A DNA stretch of 64,000 nucleotides from Microbispora sp. NBC_01189 (GTDB lineage Bacteria > Actinomycetota > Actinomycetes > Streptosporangiales > Streptosporangiaceae). Shown piece after piece: positions 9,273-17,162 of the stretch. The translations under genes and the position numbers were made by a program. The notes below the pieces were generated by a model. It saw only the letters and a list, made by a program, of their open reading frames with translations. It had not been told where the DNA came from and ran no database searches. Numbering within the stretch: the stretch's first letter is position 1; every line of letters starts with the position of its first letter. Location: assembly GCF_036010665.1 (NCBI RefSeq), contig NZ_CP108581.1, forward strand, positions 751,501 to 815,500, given 5' to 3'.

Positions 9273-9985
9273 TCAAGTGCCCCACGGCCGGGTGTTGCGG
9301 ATGCGTTCCGCCGGAATGCCGCACAGGGCCGCCCGCTCGCAGCCGAACCGCTGCCAGTCGAGCTGGCCGGGGGCGTGCGCGTCGGAGTCGATCGCGAAGT
9401 CGCAGCCCATCTCGTACGCGAGACGCAGCAGGCGCTTGGGCGGGTCGAGCCGGTCGGGCCGCGAGTTGATCTCCACGGCGACCCCGAACCTCCGGCACGC
9501 CTCGAAGACGATCTCGGCGTCGAAGCGCGACTCGGGCCGGCCGCGGCCCCGCACCACCCTGCCCGTGCAGTGCCCGAGGACGTCCACGTCCGGGTCGGCC
9601 ACCGCCGTGACCATCCGCCGCGTCATGTCGTCAGCGTCCATCCGCAGCAACGAGTGGACGCTCGCCACCACGACGTCGAGCCGTCCGAGCAGCCCCGGCT
9701 CAGCGCCCGCGCGGCCTCGTCCAGGTCGGTGTCCACGGTGTCCTCCAGACGCCGGAGGTACGTCGGCACGACGCCGGCCAGCGCCTCGGTGACGGCCAGG
9801 GACGTGACCTTGCCGACGCCCTTCAGGTCCGTCAGCCCGCCGGTGCGCGCGAGCCGTACCAGCTCCTCCCGGGGCAGGTCTGCGATCGCGGCGGCGGCGG
9901 CGCGGAAGGCGCGCACCCGGTAGGTCGGCTCGCCGGCCCGCTCCAGCAGGAAGGCGATGCGCTTGAGCGCCTCGACTGGGTCCAC
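9273..9985 (-). pseudogene. PHP-domain phosphoesterase, internally deleted and frameshifted
   Basis: Two adjacent reading frames carry the two ends of one protein. The first part, from GTG 9985, holds the helix-hairpin-helix region (MDPVEALKRIAFLLER, then LKGVGKVTSLAV). The second part, in another frame from about 9692 to 9273, reads LLGRLDVVVASVHSLLRMD and continues to FAIDSDAHAPGQLDW, the C-terminal PHP metal site. About 95 plus 140 residues are present, against about 330-340 in intact actinobacterial relatives. The missing middle contains the first metal-binding motif of the PHP domain (normally HTH-S-DG). The join near 9692-9704 also shifts frame, so the product cannot be functional. Comparison with intact relatives is from memory of the family. 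Confidence 0.75.
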
Positions 9986-10095
9986 ACCGGGCACGCTACC
10001 CGGGGCCGCGCGCGCCGATCCGGAACCACGAACCGGGCTGTCCCGTTCGTCCGACGAGACGATAATGTGTGCCGATCTCGAGAGCAGGAGCCGGA

Positions 10096-10596
10096 TTGCC
10101 AGAGCCAGAGGACAGTCCCCCACGCGGAACACCGCCCTCCGGCGGCTCCTCACCGCCGCCTCATCCCCCCTCGACGGGCGCGCAGTGGCCGGCGCGCCAG
10201 GCGGGGCACACGCCGGCTCCGCCGCCACCCGAGGGCGGCGGCAAGTCGTCCACGGCGGTCAAGCTCGGCACGCTGGGCGTGCTGTCGGTGCTGCTCGTCG
10301 GCTTCTGCGCGGCCCAGGACGACTACGAGGAGGTCGGCGCGGACTGCGTGGACACCTCGACGTCCAACCCGGACGGCTCCTACCTGGTCGTCGACGACCA
10401 CTACTGCGACGACGACGACCATCGTCACTACGGCGGCTCGCACGGCGCGTACCGCTGGTACTACGGCGGCAGCCGCACGGGCGCCCGGGTGTACAACGGG
10501 ACGACGGTGCGGCCCGCCGACGCCCGGATCACCAGCCATACGGGACGGGTGATCCAGCGGGGCGGATTCGGGTTCCACAGCGGCGGCGGTGGCTGA
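10096..10596 (+). CDS. Membrane/lipid-associated protein, YjfM/YgiB-like position
   Basis: This is a 166-residue protein that I recognise only by context. It has a Pro-rich N-terminus, a hydrophobic segment (TLGVLSVLLVGFCAAQ) ending in a cysteine, then an Asp/His/Tyr/Gly-rich region with four further cysteine or acidic clusters, and a Gly-rich end (GGFGFHSGGGG). The TTG at 10096 is preferred because AGGAG lies 5 bases before it; GTG 10069 is an alternative. It ends 3 bases before a glutathionylspermidine-synthase-like gene, the same order as yjfM-yjfC and ygiB-ygiC (DUF1190 plus ligase) in Escherichia coli. A DUF1190-like role is therefore inferred. Confidence 0.65.
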   Translation: MPEPEDSPPRGTPPSGGSSPPPHPPSTGAQWPARQAGHTPAPPPPEGGGKSSTAVKLGTLGVLSVLLVGFCAAQDDYEEVGADCVDTSTSNPDGSYLVVDDHYCDDDDHRHYGGSHGAYRWYYGGSRTGARVYNGTTVRPADARITSHTGRVIQRGGFGFHSGGGG

Positions 10597-10599
10597 CGG

Positions 10600-11763
10600 G
10601 TGCGCAGGCAGACCTCGGCGCCCAGGGAGGACTGGGCGGCGATCATCGAGTCGCAGGGCCTGGCCTACCACCGGTCCGCCCACCCCGAGGGCCTCACCCG
10701 GCCCTACTGGGACGAGGGCGTCCACTACGTCTTCACGCTGGACGAGGTGCTCAGCCTGGAGGACCAGGTCGAGGAGCTGCACCGGATGTGCCTGGCGGCG
10801 GCCGACCATGTCGTGACCCACGACCGGTACGCCGACCTCGGCATCCCCCCGCACTGCCGTACGGCCGTCGCCGAGTCGTGGCGGCGGCGCGACCCGCACC
10901 TCTTCGGCCGCTTCGACCTCCGCTACGACGGCACCGGACCGGCCAAGCTGCTGGAGTACAACGCCGACACCCCGACCAGCCTCGTCGAGAGCTCCGTCGT
11001 GCAGTGGTTCTGGCTGAAGGACGCCCATCCCGGCGACGACCAGTGGAACTCGATCCACGAGCGCCTGATCGACCGCTGGAAGTCCCTCACGCTCCAGACC
11101 GGCCCGGTCCACTTCGGGTGGACCAGCGCCGACGAGACGGGCGAGGAGGCGATGACCGTCGGCTATCTCCAGGAGACCGCGGAGCAGGCCGGCCTGACCA
11201 CCGCGGCGGTCGCCATGGAGGACATCGGCTGGGACGCGCTCAACCGCCGGTTCGTCGACATGGAGCACCGGGTCGTCCGCACCCTGTGCAAGCTGTATCC
11301 CTGGGAGTGGCTCGTCGCCGAGCCGTTCGCCCCGCAGGCCCTGGCGCAGCAGGTCTCCATGACGTGGATCGAGCCGCTGTGGAAGATGCTGCTGTCCAAC
11401 AAGGCCCTGCTGGCGATCCTGTGGGAGCTCTACCCCGGCCATCCCAACCTGCTGCCCGCCTATCTCGACGGGCCCCGTGAGCTGGCCGCCGGGCCGGGCT
11501 ACGTGCGCAAGCCGCTGCTCGGCCGCGAGGGCGCCTCCATGCGGATCTCCGCGCCCGGAGTCGAGCTGGAGACCGGCGGCGACTACGGCGCCGAGGGCTT
11601 CGTCCACCAGGAGTTCCGGCCGCTGCCGGACTTCGGCGGCTGGCGTCCGGTGCTCGGGGCCTGGGTGGTCGACGACGAGGCGGCCGGGCTCGGCATCCGG
11701 GAGACCTCCGGCCTCGTCACCGACGACACGTCCTCATTCGTCCCCCACCGCATCCACGGCTGA
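10600..11763 (+). CDS. Glutathionylspermidine synthase-family ATP-grasp ligase
   Basis: This 387-residue protein belongs to the YjfC/YgiC group of ATP-grasp amide ligases related to the glutathionylspermidine synthetase domain. Supporting segments are AKLLEYNADTPTSLVESSV (about 125-143), VSMTWIEPLWKMLLSNKALLA (about 250-270) and the C-terminal VHQEFRPLP. The natural substrate of this subgroup is not established; the family forms an amide bond to a peptide or polyamine. GTG start 3 bases after the preceding stop. Followed after 13 bases by a DUF350 gene, completing the YjfM-YjfC-YjfL-like set. Confidence 0.88.
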   Translation: MRRQTSAPREDWAAIIESQGLAYHRSAHPEGLTRPYWDEGVHYVFTLDEVLSLEDQVEELHRMCLAAADHVVTHDRYADLGIPPHCRTAVAESWRRRDPHLFGRFDLRYDGTGPAKLLEYNADTPTSLVESSVVQWFWLKDAHPGDDQWNSIHERLIDRWKSLTLQTGPVHFGWTSADETGEEAMTVGYLQETAEQAGLTTAAVAMEDIGWDALNRRFVDMEHRVVRTLCKLYPWEWLVAEPFAPQALAQQVSMTWIEPLWKMLLSNKALLAILWELYPGHPNLLPAYLDGPRELAAGPGYVRKPLLGREGASMRISAPGVELETGGDYGAEGFVHQEFRPLPDFGGWRPVLGAWVVDDEAAGLGIRETSGLVTDDTSSFVPHRIHG

Positions 11764-11776
11764 AAGCGAAGGCCCC

Positions 11777-12219
11777 GTGAACACCACCACCTCTCTCGCC
11801 GGTGTGCTCGGCCACGGCGCCCTGGCGATCGTCTCGTACGCCGTCCTCGGCGTGCTGCTGCTCGTCGCCGGGTTCTACGTCGTGGATCTGGCGACCCCCG
11901 GCAGGCTCAGCACGGTGATCCGCACCGACCGCAACCCCAACGCGACCGTGCTCGCCACCTCCAGCGTGGCCGGCGTGGCGCTCGTCGTGGCGGCGTCCAT
12001 CTGGTCGTCGGGCGGCGAACTGCGCGAGGGCCTGCTCGCGACGCTCGTGTTCGGGCTGGTCGGCATCGCCGTGCAGACGCTCGGCTGATCGCCTTCGACA
12101 AGATCGCGGGGATCTCGGTGCGTGAGCTGGTCCGCGACGACGCGTTGCGGCCCGCCGCCGTGCTCCTCGGGGTGACGCACTTCTTCATCGGCCTCATCAC
12201 GGCGGTCGCCGTCCTCTGA
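11777..12219 (+). pseudogene. DUF350 membrane protein with frameshift
   Basis: The GTG-started frame encodes two or three membrane helices (GALAIVSYAVLGVLLLVAGFY; TSSVAGVALVVAASIW; LATLVFGLVGIAVQTL) and stops at 12086-12088. The -1 frame then continues at once from 12085 with LIAFDKIAGISVRELVRDDA and another membrane helix ending at 12219, with nearly all codons ending in G or C. Joined, the product has about 147 residues and the usual two-half architecture of DUF350 proteins such as YjfL. A single missing base near 12080-12086 explains the break. It could be a real mutation or a sequencing error. Confidence 0.75.
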
Positions 12220-12391
12220 CGCCCCGCCGTCCGACGCCGTCGCAACGCGCCGTACGGGACCGGGAGCGCGTTCCGCGCGGCGACCTGGCACGCTAGGGGA
12301 CGTGAGCGAACGGGGCGCGCGAAACGGCGGACAGGTGCGTACTGACAGGCAGAGCGAGGGTGTCACCCGGAGGGCCGGAGACGATGTGCCG

Positions 12392-13540
12392 ATGAGCGAT
12401 CGGATCCGGGTGGACACGGCGCGGCGGCTCGACCGCGCCATGGGCAGCCTGGGGACCGCCGCGATGGCCCGGATGGAGGAGCGGCTCGCCTGGTACCGGG
12501 CGCTGTCCGCGGAGGACAGGTCGTGGGTCGGGCTGGTGGCGCAGGCCGGCATCGCGGCGTTCGTGGAGTGGTTCGGCCACGCGGGCGAGGGCAGGCCGAC
12601 GCCGAGCATCGAGTTCTTCGGCACCGCGCCGCGCGAGCTGAAGCGCAGCGTCTCACTGCAGCAGACCGTCGACCTCGTCCGCATCGTCGTCGAGGTCGTC
12701 GAGGCGCAGGTGGAGGAGCTGGCCGCGCCCGGCGGCGCGGAGCTGCTGCGGCACGCCATGCTGCGCTACACGCGCGACGTCGCCTTCGCCGCCGCCCAGG
12801 TGTACGCCAGGGAGGCGGAGGCGCGCGGCTCGTGGGACGCGCGGCTGGAGGCGCTGATCGTGGACGCGCTGGTGCGCGGCCAGGTCGACGACGGCCTGCA
12901 CTCGTGGGCCGCCGCGCTCGGCTGGACCTCCACGCCGGTCGTCGTCTTCGCGGGGTTCGCCCCGGACGAGGACCCGCAGAGCGTCATCGACGGGCTGCGC
13001 GACAAGGGCCGCCGGATCGGCCACGAGCTGCTGGCCGGCGTGCAGGGCGACCGGCTCATCGTGATCGTGGGCGGGGCGGACGGCGTCAAGGACGCGGCGC
13101 GCGGCGTCGTGTCGCGCTTCGGACCCGGGCCGGTCGTGATCGGGCCGGAGGTGCCCGACCTGCACGCGGCGGCCAGGTCGGCCCGCGCCGCCATCGCCGG
13201 GCTGCGCGCCGCGGCCGGCTGGCCCGACGCGCCCCGGCCCGTGCTCGCCGAGGACCTGCTGGCCGAACGCGCTCTGGACGGCGACGAGGACGCCCGCGCC
13301 CAGCTCGTGGAGAACGTCTACAAGCCGCTGGCCGGCACCCCGCTGCTCGACACCCTCGCGACGTACCTGGAGCAGGGGACCTCGCTGGAGGCGACCGCGC
13401 GGCTGCTGTTCGTCCACCCCAACACGGTGCGGTACCGTCTACGGAAGATCACGGAGCTGACCGGATACCAGCCGACGGAGGGCAGGTCCGCATTCACCCT
13501 CCAGGTTGGTCTGATACTCGGTCGCCTGTCCGTAACCTGA
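12392..13540 (+). CDS. fasR: PucR/CdaR-type activator of fatty acid synthesis (FasR-like)
   Basis: This 382-residue regulator lies 117 bases upstream of fabD on the same strand, where FasR (SCO2386) lies in Streptomyces coelicolor and Rv2242 in M. tuberculosis. The C-terminal PucR-type HTH is clear (ATARLLFVHPNTVRYRLRKI). The N-terminal half contains the conserved RLAWYRALSAEDRSWVGLVA. FasR activates the fabD-fabH-acpP-fabF operon in S. coelicolor; the same role is inferred here. The frame opens at GTG 12302, but its first 30 codons have poor GC at position three, so ATG 12392 is preferred. A TAGGGG box at 12294 would make the GTG start leaderless, so that start cannot be excluded. Confidence 0.85.
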   Translation: MSDRIRVDTARRLDRAMGSLGTAAMARMEERLAWYRALSAEDRSWVGLVAQAGIAAFVEWFGHAGEGRPTPSIEFFGTAPRELKRSVSLQQTVDLVRIVVEVVEAQVEELAAPGGAELLRHAMLRYTRDVAFAAAQVYAREAEARGSWDARLEALIVDALVRGQVDDGLHSWAAALGWTSTPVVVFAGFAPDEDPQSVIDGLRDKGRRIGHELLAGVQGDRLIVIVGGADGVKDAARGVVSRFGPGPVVIGPEVPDLHAAARSARAAIAGLRAAAGWPDAPRPVLAEDLLAERALDGDEDARAQLVENVYKPLAGTPLLDTLATYLEQGTSLEATARLLFVHPNTVRYRLRKITELTGYQPTEGRSAFTLQVGLILGRLSVT

Positions 13541-13657
13541 GCCGGGCTCCTTAATCATCTCGACACCGAAACTGTAGGTACCCCACAACGCCACCTCCAC
13601 AAAGTTCGTTCGGATCTCCATCAGTGTGGTGAACCTCTACAGGGCAGGGTTGAGTAC
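13541..13657 (+). promoter_or_regulatory. fabD operon promoter region
   Basis: This 117-bp spacer is AT-richer than its flanks and must hold the fab promoter. CCACAA occurs twice, at 13583 and 13597 (14 bp apart), and AGGG precedes the fabD GTG. In S. coelicolor FasR binds in the equivalent spacer. The repeat is a candidate binding element, not a proven one. Confidence 0.4.
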
Positions 13658-14554
13658 GTGCTCGTCATCGTCGCTCCGGGCCAAGGCGCCCAAACCCCAG
13701 GATTCCTCAGTCCATGGCTTGAGATCCCCGCGTTCCGGGACCGAATCTCCGCGTGGTCCGACATCGCGGGGCTCGATCTCGCGTCGTACGGGACGACCGC
13801 CGGGGCCGACGAGATCCGTGACACCGCCGTGGCCCAGCCGCTGCTGGTGGCGGCGGCCCTGGCGGCCTTCGAGACGCTGGGCGTACGGCCCGGCCTGGTC
13901 GCCGGGCACAGCGTGGGCGAGTTCGCCGCCGCCGTGGTCGCCGGGGTGCTGACCTCCGAGCAGGCCATCGCCCTGGTGCGGGAGCGCGGGATGGCGATGG
14001 CCAAGGCCGCCGCCGTCACGCCGACCGGCTTGAGCGCGGTGCTCGGCGGCGCGGAGGACGAGGTCCTGGCCGCGCTGGACAGGCACGGCCTCACCCCCGC
14101 GAACATCAACGGCGCGGGCCAGATCGTCGCGGGAGGCACGCTGGAGCGCCTGGAGGCGTTCGCGGCCGACCCGCCGGCCAGGGCGCGGGTGCGCTCCCTG
14201 GCGGTCGCCGGAGCCTTCCACACCGTCCACATGGCCCCCGCCGTGGATCATCTGCGCGCCGAGGCCGCGACCGTCACCCCCGCCGAACCGTCGGTCACGC
14301 TGCTGTCCAACGCCGACGGCGCGGCGATCACCGCCGGGGGCGAGTTCCTGGAGCGGCTGGTGACCCAGGTCGCCAGCCCCGTTCGGTGGGACGCCTGCAT
14401 GGCGACGATGGCCGAGCGGGGGGTCACCACCATGATCGAACTGCTGCCCGGCGGCACGCTGACGGGCCTGGCCAAGCGCGCCATGCCCGGCGTCCGGACG
14501 GTCGCGCTCAAGACCCCCGCCGACCTCGACACGGCCCGGGAGGTGCTGGGATGA
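13658..14554 (+). CDS. fabD: Malonyl-CoA:ACP transacylase
   Basis: This 298-residue enzyme moves malonyl from CoA to the acyl carrier protein, supplying extender units for fatty acid synthesis. The nucleophile motif GHSVGEF places Ser85 in the active site, and GAFHTVHM near residue 187-194 carries the catalytic histidine. APGQGAQTPGFL at the N-terminus is typical. Length is normal. The start is GTG at 13658 after AGGGCAGGG. Its stop overlaps the fabH start (ATGA), so the two are translationally coupled. First gene of the fabD-fabH-acpP-fabF-accD run. Confidence 0.96.
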   Translation: MLVIVAPGQGAQTPGFLSPWLEIPAFRDRISAWSDIAGLDLASYGTTAGADEIRDTAVAQPLLVAAALAAFETLGVRPGLVAGHSVGEFAAAVVAGVLTSEQAIALVRERGMAMAKAAAVTPTGLSAVLGGAEDEVLAALDRHGLTPANINGAGQIVAGGTLERLEAFAADPPARARVRSLAVAGAFHTVHMAPAVDHLRAEAATVTPAEPSVTLLSNADGAAITAGGEFLERLVTQVASPVRWDACMATMAERGVTTMIELLPGGTLTGLAKRAMPGVRTVALKTPADLDTAREVLG

Positions 14555-15507
14555 GACTCGGCCAGGGCGCGCCCGCCGCGCGGATCCTCGCGTTCGGCGG
14601 CTACCAGCCCGCGCAGGTCGTCACCAACGACGACCTCGCCGCGCGGCTCGACACCAACGACGAGTGGATCCAGAGCCGCGTCGGGATCAAGGAGCGCCGA
14701 ATCGCGGGGCCGCAGGAGTCGGAGATCGACCTCGCGGTCCAGGCGGGCGGCAAGGCGCTGGCCGCCAGCGGCCTGTCGAGCGACGACATCGACCTGGTGA
14801 TCGTGGCGACCTGCACGACCGAGGCGCCCATCCCCAACGCCGCCGGCCGCGTCGCCCACCGGCTGGGCATCACCGCGCCCGGCGCCTATGACCTGAACGC
14901 CGCCTGCGCCGGGTTCTGCTACGCCCTGGCCGCCGCGTCCGACGCCGTACGGACGGGGTCGGCGACCAACGTGCTGGTGGTGGGCAGCGAGAAGCTCAGC
15001 CAGTGGGTCGATCGCGACGACCGGTCGACCGCCGTCATCTTCGCGGACGGCGCGGGCGCCGTCGTCGTCGGCCCCTCCGACCGGCCGGGCATCGGCCCGG
15101 TGGCCTGGGGCAGCGCCGGCGACAAGGCCGACGCGATCATGATCAAGGACCGGAACTCCTTCCTCCACCAGGAGGGTCAGGCGGTGTTCCGCTGGGCCAC
15201 GACCACCCTTCACCCCGTGGCCATGCTGGCCTGCGAGCGTGCCGGCGTGGACCCCGCCGACCTGGCCGCCTTCGTCCCCCACCAGGCGAACCTGCGGATC
15301 GTCGAGGCCATCGCCCGCAGGATCGGCGCCGGCAACGCCGTCGTCGCCAAGGACATCGTGCTCGCCGGCAACACCTCGGCCGCGTCCATCCCGCTCGCGC
15401 TCTCCCGCATGATCGAGCGCGGCGAGATCGCGTCGGGCGGCCTGGCCCTGCTGCTGGGCTTCGGCGCCGGCCTCACCTACGCCTCCCAGGTGATCGAGAT
15501 CCCCTGA
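14551..15507 (+). CDS. fabH: 3-oxoacyl-ACP synthase III
   Basis: This 318-residue ketosynthase condenses a starter acyl-CoA with malonyl-ACP to begin fatty acid synthesis. The catalytic triad is complete: Cys119 (LNAACAGFCYAL), His244 (PHQANLRI) and Asn274 (LAGNTSAAS). In actinobacteria FabH usually prefers branched or acetyl starters; which is used here cannot be told. The start ATG overlaps the fabD stop by 4 bases. The frame is open further upstream, inside fabD, but without FabH similarity. Confidence 0.96.
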   Translation: MRLGQGAPAARILAFGGYQPAQVVTNDDLAARLDTNDEWIQSRVGIKERRIAGPQESEIDLAVQAGGKALAASGLSSDDIDLVIVATCTTEAPIPNAAGRVAHRLGITAPGAYDLNAACAGFCYALAAASDAVRTGSATNVLVVGSEKLSQWVDRDDRSTAVIFADGAGAVVVGPSDRPGIGPVAWGSAGDKADAIMIKDRNSFLHQEGQAVFRWATTTLHPVAMLACERAGVDPADLAAFVPHQANLRIVEAIARRIGAGNAVVAKDIVLAGNTSAASIPLALSRMIERGEIASGGLALLLGFGAGLTYASQVIEIP

Positions 15508-15585
15508 GAGACCCCGTACGGCCCGCCGTACGGATCTGGGGCGACCCAGACGAACCAGGAAAACACAACAAGGAGAAGTCGCGAC

Positions 15586-15825
15586 ATGGCACTGACCGAG
15601 CAGGAGATCCTCGCGGGCCTCGGCAAGATCGTGAACGAGATCACCGGCATCCCGGCCGCGGAGGTCACCCCGGAGAAGAGCTTCGTGGACGACCTCGACA
15701 TCGACTCGCTCTCCATGGTCGAGATCGCCGTCGCGGCCCAGGACGAGTTCGGCGTCGAGATCCCCGACGACCAGCTCAAGCACCTGAAGACCGTCAAGGA
15801 CGTCATCAGCTTCATCCAGAACTGA
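15586..15825 (+). CDS. acpP: Acyl carrier protein
   Basis: This 79-residue acidic carrier protein holds growing acyl chains on a phosphopantetheine arm. The attachment motif is DDLDIDSLSMVEI with Ser41 as the modified residue. Helix one starts TEQEILAGLGKIVNEITG, as in other ACPs. An AAGGAG Shine-Dalgarno sequence precedes the ATG. It lies 78 bases after fabH and 90 bases before fabF in the operon, the order seen in Streptomyces. Confidence 0.97.
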   Translation: MALTEQEILAGLGKIVNEITGIPAAEVTPEKSFVDDLDIDSLSMVEIAVAAQDEFGVEIPDDQLKHLKTVKDVISFIQN

Positions 15826-15915
15826 ACCACCGGACGTGCCCTGCCCGCGCCACCGGGAGCGGCCGGGCATGTCTGGTCCCTTCACGCCCCGAACAGCAAG
15901 AGGAGTGCAGACGAA

Positions 15916-17148
15916 GTGAGTAAGGACCGGGTACGTGTCGTGGTCACCGGGCTCGGCGCGACGACGCCCCTCGGTGGAGACGTCGCATCGACCTGGTCGG
16001 CGCTCCTCGAGGGGCGGTCGGGCATCCGCCCGCTCACCGAGGACTGGGTCGACTCCGTGCCGGTGAAGTTCGCCGGTGTGGCGGCCGTCGATCCGGCCGA
16101 GGTCCTGCCGCGGCCGGAGGCCCGCAGGCTCGACCGCAGCGAGCAGTTCGCGCTGATCGCCGCCCGCCAGGCATGGCAGGACGCGGGTGCCCCCGAGGTG
16201 CCCGCCGAGCGGCTCGGGGTCTGCGTCTCCAGCGGCATCGGCGGCATCGGCACGACGCTGTCGGCCTACGACACCTTCAAGGAGCGGGGCTGGCAGCGGC
16301 TGTCGCCGTTCACCGTGCCCATGCTGATGCCCAACGGCCCGGCGGCCTGGGTGGGCCTCGAACTGGGGGCCAGGGCCGGCGTCCACGCCACCGTCTCCGC
16401 CTGCGCCTCCGGCGCCGAAGCCATCGGGTATGCGCTGGACATGATCCGCGCCGGGCGGGCGGACATCGTCGTGGCGGGCGGCACGGAGGCGGCGATCCAC
16501 CCGCTGAACGTGGCGGCCTTCGCGGCGGCCCGGGCCATGTCGACCCGGAACGACGAGCCCGAGCGGGCCTCCCGTCCCTGGGACCGCGGCCGTGACGGCT
16601 TCGTCCTCGGTGAGGGCGCCGGCCTCGTCGTGCTGGAGTCGTACGAGCACGCGGTGGCCCGCGGCGCCCGGATCTACGCCGAGGTGGCGGGCCTCGGCCT
16701 GTCCGCCGACTCCCACCACATCACCCAGCCCGAGCCCGAGGGCCGGGGGCTCGTCACGGCGATGACCCAGGCCCTGACCGACGCCGGGCTGACCGGGCGC
16801 GACATCCTGCACGTCAACGCGCACGCCACCTCCACCCCCGCGGGCGACGTGATCGAGGCCCAGGCGGTCGAGAAGTCGTTCGGCTCGCACGTCCTCGTCA
16901 CCTCGACCAAGTCGATGACGGGGCATCTGCTCGGCGGCGCCGGCGGCATCGAGTCGGTCTTCACGATCAAGACGCTGGCCGAGCGGCTGATCCCCCCCAC
17001 GATCAACGTGGACGACCTGGACGACGGCATCGGCGTCGAGATCGTGTGCGACAAGCCGCGCGACCTGCCCGAGGGGCAGATCGCGGCCGTGAACAACTCC
17101 TTCGGGTTCGGCGGCCACAACGTCGCCGTGGCCTTCACGACGGTTTGA
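15916..17148 (+). CDS. fabF: 3-oxoacyl-ACP synthase II
   Basis: This 410-residue elongating ketosynthase condenses acyl-ACP with malonyl-ACP. The Cys-His-His active site is complete: Cys163 (TVSACASGAEAIG), the histidine in NAHATSTPAGD and the histidine in TKSMTGHLLGGAGG. The N-terminal VVVTGLGATTPLGG is typical of KAS II. The GTG start follows AGGAG. In mycobacteria this slot holds kasA and kasB; here a single FabF is present. Downstream accD begins after 14 bases. Confidence 0.96.
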   Translation: MSKDRVRVVVTGLGATTPLGGDVASTWSALLEGRSGIRPLTEDWVDSVPVKFAGVAAVDPAEVLPRPEARRLDRSEQFALIAARQAWQDAGAPEVPAERLGVCVSSGIGGIGTTLSAYDTFKERGWQRLSPFTVPMLMPNGPAAWVGLELGARAGVHATVSACASGAEAIGYALDMIRAGRADIVVAGGTEAAIHPLNVAAFAAARAMSTRNDEPERASRPWDRGRDGFVLGEGAGLVVLESYEHAVARGARIYAEVAGLGLSADSHHITQPEPEGRGLVTAMTQALTDAGLTGRDILHVNAHATSTPAGDVIEAQAVEKSFGSHVLVTSTKSMTGHLLGGAGGIESVFTIKTLAERLIPPTINVDDLDDGIGVEIVCDKPRDLPEGQIAAVNNSFGFGGHNVAVAFTTV

Positions 17149-17162
17149 CAAGGGAGTCTCGA

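Noticed and set aside
11477-12088. 203-codon frame that includes the DUF350 start
   Set aside because: The first 100 codons are a shadow of the ligase gene; the real start is GTG 11777.
14248-17151. 967-codon open frame opposite fabD-fabF
   Set aside because: It runs antisense through four confirmed genes and their spacers and looks like a shadow of biased codons.
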